A stretch of DNA of 64,000 bases, taken from Cacajao melanocephalus (lineage: Eukaryota; Chordata; Mammalia; Primates; Pitheciidae). The stretch lies in assembly GCA_963573385.1 (NCBI GenBank), contig CAUYLG010059039.1, positions 1 to 64,000 on the forward strand, in the 5' to 3' direction. Shown piece after piece: positions 49,601-62,700 of the stretch. Numbering within the stretch: position 1 is the stretch's first letter; each line of letters begins with the position of its first letter. Position numbers and translations under genes: made by a program. The notes under the pieces were generated by a model. It had not been told where the DNA came from. It ran no database searches and worked only from the letters and a program-made list of their open reading frames with translations.

Positions 49601-51339
49601 GTATGGTACTCAACTAAACCCATTTCCTTCTGATGACGTTCACTAAGTGAGATAATTATTTATCTTGAAATATTTGCCCTAAATCAAGACTTTAAATAGT
49701 ATAACCTTCTAATTAATAAGGCTTTAGCTATTTATATGATTTCCACTAAATGTTATATATGTGTATCTTTGTTTTCTCAACATTTAATATTTTTGCCATC
49801 AGTTTGTAACATTTTAAGTCAAAAGTATATCTGTGTGAGAGGAGAGGGTATGATTACGTTGAGGATCTATTATTATATTTCCAGGGACCTCACGATTCTC
49901 CTAGACACTGACATTACAAACAATTCAAATAAATATGAGTGTCTAAAATTAGTTTCAATTTCTACAAGCAACAGCCAAGTCTACCTAAAATACAAACTAA
50001 TTCCAAATAATTTATTTCTTTCTCTCACTCAGTATGTACGTAATATTTGTGGCAAATTCTGACAGCAAAAAATTTCCTGTTTAAAAGTGCATACAAGTGG
50101 CATCTCTGTGATTGGATCAAAGTAATCCCAAATGTATTCCACATCTTAACACAGAAGTGTTCAAACTGAATGTAGCTGTAGATATGTCACGAGTTGGAGA
50201 TGAATTCATTATTAAATAAGTAACAAGTTATACTGATTCCTTTTTTAAAAACCTGCTGTCACCATCTCAAGTGAATACAGGACCATTCAGTGGCTGGTAA
50301 CTACCTATAAATTCCACATTTGCTTCAAAGATGTCAAGGTACAGTGTGTACTGCTGTCACTATACTAAATTAAAGAAGAGCCACATTTGTGGAATAATCT
50401 TATATAAAATTGCACAGTATTCTAAGTAATTCTCTCAGAACAGAAATGAGAAATTCTTTTATTTACTTAAGAATACCTGGAGAGGATGACCAATTGCAAG
50501 AAACAAACTTCTCTAGAAAGGTGCTGCAGATTGGAATTATACACTTCTCTAGTATTCACAACTAGTTCTGATATATAAGCATGAATATAACAATTATCAT
50601 AAAAATAAGACTACAAACTAACATGGTCTCATTCAACTCTGTGAAGGAGAAATTAAAACTCCGCAAAACATTAAAATCCAGGAGCATAAATGGTCAAGAC
50701 ACATATACACACATACATACCTAGAAATGATAATTCTAAACAATTTCATACAAATTATACATATAATTTAACTGAGATATGAGAAGAGAGAAGAACTGTA
50801 ATATTAACAAGTTGTTATGATGGAAAGCAATACTTCAAAAAGTTCCATGTAAAAACCATGATGATTGGGGGTTTCCTTAATTTCTCTTCAGGCATAAGAG
50901 GTTGTCAGGCAATCCCGACTCCCTTTTGAAAATGGGTTGTTTATCAGCTTGATACTTCACTGTCCAGAGATTATAACCTGAAAAACTGGTTATAAATCCA
51001 GTTATCTTTCCACTAGCGTTCATTATAAATGTTTCATAGTTTAAAGAATAAGTAGTTTTAAAAATTAAATGCTAAAAGGAAAAATAATTTAATAATTTAT
51101 CACTCCTACTAACAACAGGTCACAAAAAGTTCAGCAGTTAACTGAAACCTAAAACTAACTTCTTTGTCTTTGCAACAAATCCACTTTAGGACTACAGATT
51201 GTTTATGACAAGATCAATCAATAAATCCCTACACTCAACTATATCCTCTCCATAAGTAATTTTTTTTTCATTTGGTATAAATTCTGTGTGCAAATTAGTC
51301 CTTTTTAAATTAAGTCTTTAAAAACTTCTTATTGTTTAA

Positions 51340-51550
51340 CTGACATCAGCTGACACCTAGAACTTACTATGTACCAAGCACTTGTAAGTCCCTTACATGT
51401 TTTACCTCATTTAATGCTCACAGCAACTCTATGAAATAATTACTATTATTATTTACACTTTACAGATAGGAAATGGAACAGACAGAAATCAAGTAACTTG
51501 CTCTACGTCCACAGTTAGAACCCAGGCAATCTGGCCCTGGTATGTGTGTT
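51340..51550 (-). repeat. MIR SINE
   Basis: Well-preserved complement of MIR: ACTTACTATGTACCAAGCAC, TTTACCTCATTTAATGCTCA, CAGCAACTCTATGAAATAAT, AAGTAACTTGCTC, AACCCAGGCAATCTGGC. Confidence 0.88.
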
Positions 51551-52007
51551 GTCACTTTATATTACCTATCTATGATACTACTTCCAAAATAGAAGGTATA
51601 GATTTGTACTCCAACGACAAGAATGCAAAACTTATTTTTTAAAGGGCTCCACAAGACAATCAATTGAAAAGAAATTCTGATTTCCACAAAATTTTTCAGG
51701 AGACAATTGAGGAAAGACCTTAATTGTAAATTGTAGCCTATAAAGTTTACTGAAATTTGACAGCCCCCCAAAAAAAAAAATTACTAAAATGACACCAAAA
51801 ATTGGCATACTACTGAGACAAGTAAAAAAACAAAATCATATTTATATTAATGAAGGATAGGAAGTTGCTATCATAACTGAGATTAATGAACTGACATTCA
51901 AATTGATAGTTTCAGATTTGATGAGCCAAATAAATGCCCAAAAAGCAATCACATATAACGGAACATATCGAGTATATATACTGATAAAAAAATATTTTAA
52001 ATTTTAC

Positions 52008-52094
52008 CTTTTGGTTTCGGGGTAAATCTTGAGCATTTGATGGAGGCTTATAATTCAGAACTAATCTTCTAAATTCCAAAAGATTGAATAATGA
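52008..52094 (-). CDS. USP25: USP25 exon, residues 186-214 (probable exon 6)
   Basis: 87 bp, exactly 29 codons, phase 0 at both ends. Acceptor ttctttttcag, donor AAG|gtaaaa. It encodes [16 protein letters not shown] and then [13 protein letters not shown], the helix directly after the catalytic cysteine and the start of the linker to the next helix. Because it is symmetric in phase, skipping it would keep the frame but remove part of the catalytic core. Confidence 0.95.
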
Positions 52095-52950
52095 CTGAAA
52101 AAGAACAACAATTTAAGATAACCTGAGGGAAAACTCCATTAACATAATGTAAAAATGACTAGTCTTAGAGATTTGACAACTGTGTACTACTTACACACAG
52201 AATCACTGCAACTAGCACAAAATGGACACATTTCCGAGAAAAAGTCAAATTTCTTATATTTGACATACTATTCTTGATACTTGATACTGCACAAGATTAT
52301 ATTTGGACAACTTTTTAAAAATACTAATCATTATTAAAAGCTCTTTTTATATGCACTTAAGCAGTTTCCTCAAAATCAAGGGTACGCAAATGTAAAGTCT
52401 AAAACATTTTAAACATGCTATGTTTACCATGAATTATCTAGATGTATCATTAATTCCAGAAAACAGAGTACAAATAAATTTATTCATCAGATCCTAGGTG
52501 ATAGAGAAACAAAGAAATTACGTATTATCTCTATGCTCAAGGAAATAAACAACTTGGAGACAGACATACAATTATAATAGAAACGTGACTTCAAGATATA
52601 GTGATAATGATTACACATGAATATAATGAGACCATATGAAGGATACTTATGGAAAGGCTTCCTAGAGTATGTCTTTTGAACTGTAGTTTACAACCATTTA
52701 CTATCATCATGCTGAACATTTGTTTAAAATTAGATAAAATACAATGGAAAATATCACAATGTATCATACTCAGTAAATTCAGAGTATTTTCTTGCAAAAT
52801 TTTAATTGCAGATATTTTACAAACTTGTGATGTGTACAACGTTTTATAATATACAGTGTATTCCTTTCTTGGGTCACAGTTTATAAAGTTTGAAAAATTA
52901 CTATACAGGAAGGGAAAATGTATTAAATCTTAGAATAAAATGAGTCAGCT

Positions 52951-53308
52951 GGCCAGGTGCGGTGCCTCATGTCTGTAATCCCAGCATTTTGGGAGGCCAA
53001 GGCTGGTAGATCACAAGGTCAGGAGTTCAAGACCAGCCTGGCCAATATGGTGACACCCCATCTCTATTAAAAATACAAAAATTAGGCAGGCAAGGTAGTG
53101 CGTGCCTGTAGTCCCAGAAATTCATGTGCATGTAGTCTCAGCTACTCAGGAAGCTGGGGCAGAAGAATCACTTGAACCCAAGAGGCGGAATGCAGTGAGC
53201 CAAGATCATGGCATGGCACTTCACTCCACTCCAGCCTGAGAGACAGCGACAGAGCAAGACTCTGTCTCAAAAAAAAAAAAAAAAAAAAAGAAAAGAAAGA
53301 AAGAAAAG
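52951..53308 (+). repeat. Alu SINE with long A tail
   Basis: GGCCAGGTGCGGTGCCTCAT head, both monomers, a small insertion repeating part of the CCCAG.TACTCAGGAGGC segment (around 53110-53150), and an A tail running into GAAA units. Confidence 0.94.
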
Positions 53309-53539
53309 ATGTGTCAACCAAATTGACAGAAGATAAATCAATGGGGAAACAAAGTTTTGATCAACAGTTGGGTACTGAGAAAACTACATATAAAGAAATA
53401 GAGCCAGATTACGTAGATCAATTAACAACCTAAATATGAAAGGTAAAACCATAAAGCTGGTAACAGAAAATGTAGAAAAATATTTTATCTTGTGATCTAG
53501 AAAAATTTATTAAACAATATAAGCACATAAAATATTTTA

Positions 53540-53640
53540 TTCATTCATTTAATAAATATTTATGGAGCCAGAGAGTATGAAAGTAGTCTCTGCCCTTGTG
53601 GGGATTATAGTCTTATAACTGCTAGTTCAAACAATGAGAG
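53540..53640 (-). repeat. L2-like remnant
   Basis: TTCATTCATTTAATAAATAT, then GTCTCTGCCCTTGTGGGGAT and TATAGTCTTATAA, an antisense L2-class 3' end by pattern. Confidence 0.45.
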
Positions 53641-53870
53641 TAGATGTAATAAACCAGAAGGGATGTGAATACATTAACAGTTCCCCAAGAACAGAACCTT
53701 GGAGAGAAAGCACCATTTAAAAGTCACAGAAAAAAAAGAGAGTTTGGAGAAAGAGAAAAGAATACTAAGGGAAATAACAGAAGAAAATGGAGTGGACAAA
53801 GTTAGAACTTTCAAACATACTTGTGTATTGGAATAATAAATTGTGGAGTTTTAAAAAATAGCAATGTCAG

Positions 53871-54186
<316 letters not shown>

Positions 54187-54409
54187 TCAACAAAGATACA
54201 AAGTTCCACAAAGGATTCTGCTGTACATCAAAGAATAGCTGGCACATTTCAAGGAGAACAAGGTGAGCAGTATCATGACAGGTTGCCACATTCTTCCAAT
54301 AAAGTAAGGACAGTGAAATAACCTTTGGATTTGGCAACAGGGAAGTCATGTTTTCAGTTGAGTGGTAGAGGAAGAACAGAGACATTAAATAATGGGAACA
54401 TGAAGCATA

Positions 54410-54735
54410 GAGTAGTGCCCTCTTATCCAAGAAAGATACATTCCAAGACTTCCTGTGAATACCTGAAATTGCAGATAGTACTGAAATCCATATATATTAT
54501 GATTTTTTTCCCTGCATAACTGCGATAAAGTTTAATTTATAAATTGGGCACAGTATGAGATTAACAATAACGAATAACAACAGACCAATTGTAAAAACAT
54601 ACTACAATAAAAGTTGTTACATGAATATGGTCTCCCTCTCCTTCTCTCTCTCAGTACTGTAATATTTTCAGCCACAATTAACAGCAGGTAACTGAAACAG
54701 GAGCAAGCGAAATCAAAGATAAGGGGGAACTACTG
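54410..54735 (+). mobile_element. MER2-like Tigger-family (Tc/mariner) non-autonomous transposon
   Basis: Terminal inverted repeats: left GAGTAGTGCCCTCTTATC, right (complement) CAGTAGTTCCCCCTTATC, 15 of 18 matching. TA dinucleotides flank both ends (54408-54409 and 54736-54737). Internal GATAAAGTTTAATTTATAAA and TTGGGCACAGTATGAGATTA match the MER2 type. No transposase. Confidence 0.88.
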
Positions 54736-54936
54736 TAAGTAGGGGAGACAAACCATGCTATTCTTTTGAGGAATTTATAGAGGAAAGAGAATGGCATTTT
54801 AGAAGACTCTCAGTACCACTTCTATTCTGAGCTCACGTTGTAGAGTATTTTCCTTATTCCTGAACATGGATCTTCCTTTGGTATGGGCCTGTTGGTGAAG
54901 AATTATTTCAGCTTCTGTTTACTGAAACTGCTTTTC

Positions 54937-55236
54937 CTTTTTTTTTTTCCTTTTTGAGATGGAGTCTTGCTCAGTCGCCCAGGCTGGAGTGCAGTGGTGT
55001 GATCTTGGCCCACTGCAACCTCCACTTGCTGGGTTCAAGCAATTCTCCTGCCTCAGACTCCTGTGTAGACAAGACTATAGGCGTGCACCACCATACCAGG
55101 CTAATTTTTTCAGTTTTTAGTAGTGATGGGGTTTCATCATGCTGGCCAGGCTGGTCTTGAACTTCTGACCCCTGTGATCCACCCACCTCGGCCTCCCAAA
55201 GTGCTGGGATTATAGGCATGAGCCACCGCGCCAGCC
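54937..55236 (-). repeat. Alu SINE, antisense orientation
   Basis: Poly-T, TGAGATGGAGTCTTGCTCAG, CAGGCTGGAGTGCAGTGGTG, and end GAGCCACCGCGCCAGCC. Lies 0.77 kb from the plus-strand Alu at 53871. Confidence 0.95.
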
Positions 55237-55424
55237 GTTTTTCTTCATTTTTTACTGCCTAAAGAGTGTTTTTGATTGATGCACCTGAAAATAAGCATCC
55301 TTACATTCACTCCAAAGCTAATATGTGAATTTTGAAAAGCACTTACAAAAATGAAGTTTGGTTAGATTCTTGCTAACAACAAAGACCTAATGGGAGATAA
55401 GAGTTCAAATAATTCATGCTGCTG

Positions 55425-56541
55425 GTTCCTTCCTCTGGTAGCTTCATCCCAGAAGGGTACCCACCAGATGCCAGCCAGAGGTCTCCTGTATGAGCTGTCT
55501 GCCAGCCCCTGCTGAGAGGTATCTACCAGTCAGGATACACGGGGGTCAGGGAGCCACGGGAGAATGCAGTCTGTCCCTTATCAGAGCTCAAGTGCTGTGC
55601 TAGGAGATCTGTTGCTCCCTTCAGAGCTGCTGGGCAGGGACGTTTAAGTCTGCTGAAGGTACCCACAAATGCCCCTATCCCAGGTGCTCTGTCCCAGGAA
55701 GGTGGGGGGCTTTATTTATAAGTCCCTGATGGGCTGCTGCCTTTTTTCAGAGACACCCTGCCCAGCAAGAAGGGAGTCTAGTGATACAGTCTGCCTGCAG
55801 TGGCCTTGCTGAGCTGCCATGGGCTCCTCTCAGTGACTGTATAAACTTCCCATGACTTTGTTTACACAGGTGAGATTAAAGCTGCCTACCCAAGCCTATG
55901 CAAGCCTCTGCAAGGGCAGATGCCCCTCCCCCTACTGAGCTTCAGCACCCCAGGTCGAGCTCAGACTGCTGTGCTGGTTGTGAGAATTTCAAACCAGTAG
56001 ATCTTAGCTTGCTGGTTTTCGTGGGGGGTGAAACCCACCCAGCCAGATCCTTTGGCTCTTTCGCTTCAGCCCTCTTTTTCAGGGGAATAAGCAGTTCTGC
56101 TTTGCTGGCACTCCCGGTGCCACTGGGGTATGAAAGAAAAAAACTGCTGTGGGTAGCTCAGTGTCTTTTTAAACAGCCACTAAGTTTTGTGCTGGAACCC
56201 TGGGGTGCTGGAGTTAGAGGCACCGAAGGGAGTCTCCTGGGCTGCAAGTTGTGAAGATCATGGGAAAAGCGCAGTATCTGAGCCAGAGTGCCAGAAGGCT
56301 GGGAAGTCCCCAATGGCTTCCCTTTGCTAGGAGAGGGAGTTCTCCAGCCCCTTGCACTTCCTGGGTGCGGTGACACCCCACCCTGCTTTGGCTTGCCCAC
56401 CTTGGGCTGCACCAACTGTCTAAATAGTTCCAGTGAGATTAACCAGGTACCTCAGTTGAAAATGCGGAGATCACCTGCCTTCTGCGTCAATCTCGCTAGG
56501 AGCTGCGCGCCAGAGCTGTTCCTACTCGGCCACCTTGGCAG
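55425..56541 (-). repeat. Isolated L1 5' UTR (primate L1), body missing
   Basis: Read on the minus strand it starts CTGCCAAGGTGGCCGAGTAG, GAACAGCTCTGGCGCGCAGC: the L1 5' end with its YY1-site position (56529-56537) reading CAAGGTGGC instead of CAAGATGGC. It continues through the GC-rich 5' UTR to an ATACAGGAGACCTCTGGCTG region, then stops before ORF1. No ORF1 or ORF2 follows. Open stretches of 85-118 codons here are accidental UTR frames. Base composition stands out as GC-rich against the AT-rich intron. Confidence 0.85.
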
Positions 56542-59500
56542 AAATTCCAGTAACCACATACTTTACCATCATACACAGGAGGGCTTTAGGACTAATTGAT
56601 AGGTGCCAACAGATCTACAATAGGAGTAAACTGGACTTTGACAAGCAAACTGAGAAGTATGAGCACCTTACTTCTGGGCATCTCAGAGGCATCCAAATGG
56701 AAAGTGCTAAGGGGCTAAGGGTTATAAGCATCCATACCACCTCAACATGTTTCAGAGCTACAGAGGGCAACATACACCTCCAAATAGCTAACTCATTTAC
56801 TGACACTCTATAGGGGAACAGCTGCAATCAGTACTTTCTACATAAAAGTTCCAAGTGAACAGGACAAAAATAATCTTGACTAGCTGCGTGGTTGATGTCC
56901 AACCTAAAGACAGGCTAATGTTGCTAGCAATCAAAAGATTATTTAAGCCATTATCTATACAATCTCCTCTTTGTTAATATTCCCTTTCTTACATTCTGTT
57001 CCCCCTTTCTACCAAAATATTGCTCTCATTTTCTAAAAGAATAAGTATGCAAAGCTATCTAAACCTGTTGTAGCCCACCCCAGCTATCGACTTTGAAGTT
57101 AAAAGGTGATATTCCTAGTAAACTTCTATAGCCGGTCAATATATTTACGAGAAAAAGAATTCCCAGTTGTTTCATATTAGCCCTAACAACTAAGTAAATT
57201 CCATCCCTGAGAAAATTTTGTAATCAAAACTTTACAGTAAATTTACCTCACAATTTGAGGTAAGTTCCAACTCACTCTAGAAAACAACAAAACTCCAAAA
57301 CTGAGGTATACTTATGGTCCAACTTTTCATTCATAAGTAAAAAGTCCCTTTATGATAGCAAAGTATTATATCTCCGTTTATATGTAGGAGTTAAGAAATA
57401 ATGGTAGAAAATCTTTTAAAAGACTCTACTAAAGATAAAAATTAAAAGCTACTTAAAATAGTTTAATAGACTTTAAAATTACCATAAAAATAAAACTTCA
57501 GGTGATCTCTAGACAAATGTTTCTGCCACCCACCATTTTCTACAATCTGATGCTTAATGTTTTCAACTCCCTCAAAAGTCATTATCTTATTAGGCCATTA
57601 AAACCCGAATTTTTAAGCTTATAGGTTACTTCTCCTAGATGTTTAGATTTCAGCAAAAGAAAAAATAAATAACCCAAGCCCTTTTATACTTGCCTATGTT
57701 AGGAGTTAAGCAGCCACTAAACTTTAAAACTACTAGTTTTTAAATAAGCTAGGCATTTATTTGAAAGACAATTTTTTCTAGCCCATTCCCTCTATCTCAA
57801 AAAAAAAAAAAATCTAAGCAAAAAAGAAAAGCTAAGATCAGCAAACTTAGGGTAGAAATAGACTGTAACTGTACCAAGTTGAAACTGAGCTGCTGAAAGA
57901 AGTTTATCCTATTAAAAGATCATTATCCCTATACCAATATTTATCGTTTCAAACAGATCTTCCCTACAAATATAGAATGGAAAAATAAAAAGCAACTATT
58001 CTAACCAACAAATATTATTTACAAATACTTTCTTTCTTCTTATACTTTTCTAAGAAAAGCTTCTAATCAATGATCCTCATTTATCTGCCATAATAGTGCT
58101 GAGACAGCATCTACTTGACCCAAAACAGGCAGCAAAACATGTTCATGAACACTCAGTTAAGAACTTTAAAACTATAATTCACATTTTAAAATGATGTCTA
58201 AATTTTAACATGTACAAACCTTCTGAATAAGTAGTGCAAGTAAAGTGAGATAGCCTATTAAGATGATCTAAGAAATTCTAATACATCAAAATTTTAGATA
58301 TTATTTTCGGCATGTAAGTAAATAAAGAATGCATAATCAAGGCTAGAAACAAAGATACTACTATAGATTTATGTTAAGATGCTAAGATTCCTTAGCATAT
58401 TAATGTCCTGGAAAATCCAGTAACATCGCATATTACTTATTAGCATGCCACATCCTATTAAAGAGTGAGGTAAATCTAGAAAAACAAAGGAAATCAAATT
58501 ATATAGTAGTATCCACCAGAAGCAAAAACAAAGAAAAAGGTGAAAACTATAGCACTGAACTATTTAAAAAGTTAAAATTACAGATTATCTAGCAAAAACA
58601 ATTAATTTGTAGAAAATGAGCCGAATAACCTGTTAGTTGCCTTAATACCTTATGAAAGTTTAAGCTGTCATATACACAGGGGTGGAAAGTTACAAAATGA
58701 AGATATATTTTGAATATAAAAAATAGCATACATGTCTAATGAAGTAAAAAGCATTCATCAGGAACATGAAATAATAAGCTATAATTCAACTCTCTTACAG
58801 AAATAAACACAAAATATTAATTTTCCCAAAAATAATAAAAATTAAGGACATATTATTCATAAATTTTAAAGTTTTACAAGCTGATGAATAATATTATCAA
58901 TGTCAACTGAGAATGATAAAGTTTTGATAACAGTTAACATATAAAACTGTTTCAAATTGAGAAGATGGATATCTACACATACAAATTTCTCTTATTTTAA
59001 ATACGCAGATCAAGAAACATATCATTAAGGGACTTCTTAGTAAAAAGACAATGTGTTATTCTTGATTTATCAATTTTTATTCACATCATTTCATATGCAA
59101 ACTGAGAATTATTTGCAAATCTATACCAACCTCAAATAAAACGTCCCTTCTTATTAAAAATATTAAGTGTCTGTAATTCTGTAAATTACATTGTCTAGTA
59201 TATACCAATAAATCTGATCTGACCCACAAAAAGCCAGTTCTGATTTCAAACTTGGTTACAATGCTTCCATAAATTTGCAAAGAAATATATACAAAAATAT
59301 TTTCACCCAACAATTCCTAAAAGCAAAAAGAGAGGATAAATTGATTCCAAATAAGTGAAAGGCATAAGTAATGACATACTGTTAAAAATACATACTTGAA
59401 ATGAAAAGCAAAACATGGAAGGATACTGAAATCCTCAAGCTAGTTCATTAGACAAAAGAGTATATTAAAAACTTCTCTGTACTTATGTTTAAAATACACA

Positions 59501-59575
59501 GCTTAAACACGACCAACCCACTTTCCATTGCTATCATATATATCAAATAAGAACTGAATAAAAAAAGATCCTTAC

Positions 59576-59738
59576 CTGGATAACAGCACTAAACCAACAA
59601 GTATTGCCAACATTCTTCAGCCCAACAGGAGTTTTGTCCTGTCTTTTTCTATCATAAGGGTTTCGAGAATCCCTCCAAACTTCTGTAGGTGTCCTCTTCA
59701 AACACGCTTTATTCTCTGCTATGCTGGCTTCAAGAACT
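59576..59738 (-). CDS. USP25: USP25 exon with catalytic cysteine (residues 132-185, probable exon 5)
   Basis: 163 bp, acceptor ...gcttaag, donor CAG|gtaagg. The first base completes an Arg codon from the preceding exon; then [15 protein letters not shown] and onward to the Cys box [11 protein letters not shown]. Setting this Cys to the known nucleophile Cys178 makes the first full codon Val132 and places the Lys of AENKAC at 141, a reported sumoylation/ubiquitination site. The exon opens the USP fold (box 1). It ends in phase 0. Residue 167 reads Thr (DKTPVG). This is the most 5' exon in the window; the UIM exon before it was not found up to 64000. Confidence 0.96.
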
Positions 59739-62700
59739 CTTAAGCAATGGTGGGGGAAAAAAAATACAGCATTATATAATGGTATATCCCAGGTAATAGC
59801 ATATCACACATTCTAAAAGCACTTACATAAGATCTGAATTATGTATTTGAATAAGTCATATTTAATACTAACTATACTCAAATAGAGGTTAGTTTTAGCA
59901 GTGTCAATGCCAATACATAGAGAAGCGTACCCTTTTTTCCTAAAATGAAATTTCAACCATAAAATGGTAGTGTTATATAATACAAAGTACAGTTAATTAC
60001 ATTTCAACAAAATAGACATTTAGTACCAAGAATATAGCACCTAGATGAATTTTCTGAGAAATAACTATTAAAGTACACATTTACAATGCAACATAATGAC
60101 TACTTTTTATAACAATCACTCTGAATCAAGAAAACATTAAAAACTGAACAAGTTGCACTTTTACCACCAACCACTTAGTTCCTCTTCTACAAAAAAAAAA
60201 AAAAAGTTAAGTGAGTTAAACTTAATGACTCCTTTCAACTCTTGAGATATATGTCTCTATGACAGCCAAATAAAGGAAAAGAAAACCTATATGTTCACTG
60301 CTTTGCCCAAAAGTTTACCTTTGGAAAAAATTAATGAAATGGTTAGAATACATATTAGAATAACAAAAGATTATTAACCTTTCCAAAATAATCTCACCTA
60401 CAGAATATCTTAAGTGTATCTAAACACGGCAAAAGTAACACTACTTTGCTTAAAGATGTTTCTCGCTCCTTAGCATGCAACAACATACCTATAATCATAA
60501 CTGGAAAACCCTGGTTCCCAAATATGATCTAACCAAGCATTTTGCCTGCTCAAGAAATGTGTTACCTGCTACTTGGCTTCGGCCAAAAAAAAAAAAAAAA
60601 AAAGAAAGAAAGAAAAATCCTGTTACTTACCATTCTAACTCAGCATAAATAACATTCAGGTATCTTAGCCCAGTTTTTGTTAATTACCAGAACCTCAGCA
60701 AAGATTAGTTTTTTTGAACTTCTTGGTTCATCAAGGAAATCTCATTCATACTACACTAGTTTTATCCTAAAGATTTTATCCTGTCAAATTAATGTCAAAA
60801 TATTATTATTTTCTCCTTAACAGCAGTATTTATCACAAGACATTAGATACAATTAATTCTAAAATATCATTACTTAAAACATACCATGTGAATACAGAAG
60901 TCAGTCTTTGGAAATCAATAAAACCACATATTTTTAAAAAATGGGTAACAACATGATATGTTAAAATGTAAACTCATGTGGTTAAAAGTAAACAGTTTAC
61001 ACTTCTGTCACATTTAAGAGTGACCCAACTGGGCAGCAGTACTCTCTGTCCAAAAATGAACTCTCACGGGCAACCCCAGACTCCACGCATTTTTCACTAA
61101 AAGATACCAGAACTACTTGAAAGATATATGGTTAGATGAATTGGGGCAGAAGAAAACCAGGGAATATCTCTAACATTCTACTATTACCAGAAAGCAAGTT
61201 TTCAAAAATACAAGAAAGAGATAAAGAGAGTCAACTTGACTCTCCTAGTGGAGATCCAGGAGGTCCTAAAGACCTTCTAACAGTTAAATATTGCAGTTCA
61301 GCAGAATATAGTAATAATAACCAGAACAAATTGAATTTGTACAAGACTATGCTCAAAAAAGAAAGGTTAATGGCACAGTATATAAAAAGCAATACAAAAG
61401 ATTGTCATATAGAGGGCATATTTAACTTTTTATTGACTTTTTTAAATGGCAGTATCCTCATTTGGAGATTTTGTTCCTTTTGTAATATATATGTATATTT
61501 AGAAGTTTAGATAGAGCAAAGTTATTCATATCTTGGTAATCAAAAATAAATAGACTAACACATGGAATAAGTTGTGGGAAAGGGAGATTAAAAACAATAC
61601 CATAAAAAAATTTAGTACCAGTGATCCTACGTAAGAGATAGAAGAGGTACCCAGCAATTGACTAGTACCATTGCAGGTAGACAGTAATTATTTAAAAAGA
61701 GAATTCTACAGCATATTCTAAAATAAAAACTGGTCAAAAATCTAAAAGAACCAGATGTAATCCTGTATCTATAGCAGATAAATATCAATCATTATATTTA
61801 ACTACTAATTATAACAAGAAACAAATCCTTCTTAGTAATGTCAACAGAGCAGATCACACATATCATAATCAGCGGGAAATGGCTCAAATATACATTACAG
61901 AAAACTTGAGGACATCTGACTTCTGCACAATACAACCTTAGTATATTTTTCATATTCCAGATCTGGTCTAAGATTACTAAACCCCAGAAGGTCTTTCGAA
62001 ATGCCTATCAATTGCTTTATGGCCCTCTTCTGCTCTAGCAAAAAATATACACCACTTGATTTCTAGGTTTACATACAAAATATGTAATTTAAACATTGTA
62101 TTAATATATTGAGATAATGTAAGCTTTTTAGTTCCTTTGCCTCCTCTCTCCCCACACAGGACTTGCAAGAATGTGTGGCCTCAAATGTACTTCCTAGGAG
62201 CAAGCAATCTGCCTGCACCATTTGTCACACTGTTCCACAAAGGAAGTTAGAAAGGCAAGAAAGTTAGGGATATGAACCAAGACAACATCTTCCCAGCATT
62301 CCTATATAACTTTCTTTACAGCAGTCAAATGAGGTACAAACTGTAACAACTTCGACTAAGGTTTCAGAGATGCATATAATTGCTCATTGCTCCTCAAAGT
62401 CACCTAAGCTTTAAAGATAATAACCATTTCCTAAGTAGCTCAATTCATTCATTTTAACAAACGTATGGGTTTTAAAGAAATAGATTTATTATAATACACC
62501 CTAACCATACCACTTGGTAGAATTATGGTGCTAAAAAAGATGGCAGGTAAAAGGGGAATGCCATAGTTTCGTGACTCCCTGAATTTAAACAAAATTTTAT
62601 CACCAGAGTTTTAAAATGCCTCAGTAGGTCTCCTCCTACTATCTCCTCTTGGTTCCTAAAGACCTTTATAAACACACTTATCATTTCACCAAAAATATCA

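Larger units (their letters stand above)
46813..52007 (-). other. USP25: USP25 intron between exons 6 and 7 (5.2 kb)
   Basis: Contains MIR/L2 remnants (about 47170-47720), a 1.2-kb degenerate minus-strand L1 ORF2 region (about 48365-49600) and a MIR (about 51340-51550). 49610-51330 and 51560-52000 show nothing I can name. Confidence 0.8.

Noticed and set aside
54954..55219. Frames on both strands with repeated motifs such as [10 protein letters not shown]
   Set aside because: Translated Alu sequence, as are similar frames at 120-353, 3787-4020, 35040-35318 and 53930-54266.
55898..56599. GC-rich open frames of 85-118 codons on both strands
   Set aside because: They lie in the L1 5' UTR; frames on both strands reflect high GC rather than coding.
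60560..60628. Short sequence plus A-rich tail flanked by TGTTACCT / TGTTACTT, as in a mini retro-insertion
   Set aside because: The insert body is only about 20 bp and the 8-bp flanks differ by a base; too little to call a retrocopy or RNA gene.
60631..60670. Minus-strand donor-like GTAAGTAAC suggesting a missed USP25 exon
   Set aside because: The sequence upstream does not encode any USP25 segment I recognise, and exon 5 needs a preceding phase-2 exon ending in AG, which this does not supply in frame.
61136..61510. 124-codon plus-strand open frame
   Set aside because: No domain or family I recognise and no exon signals tying it to a transcript. Treated as chance.
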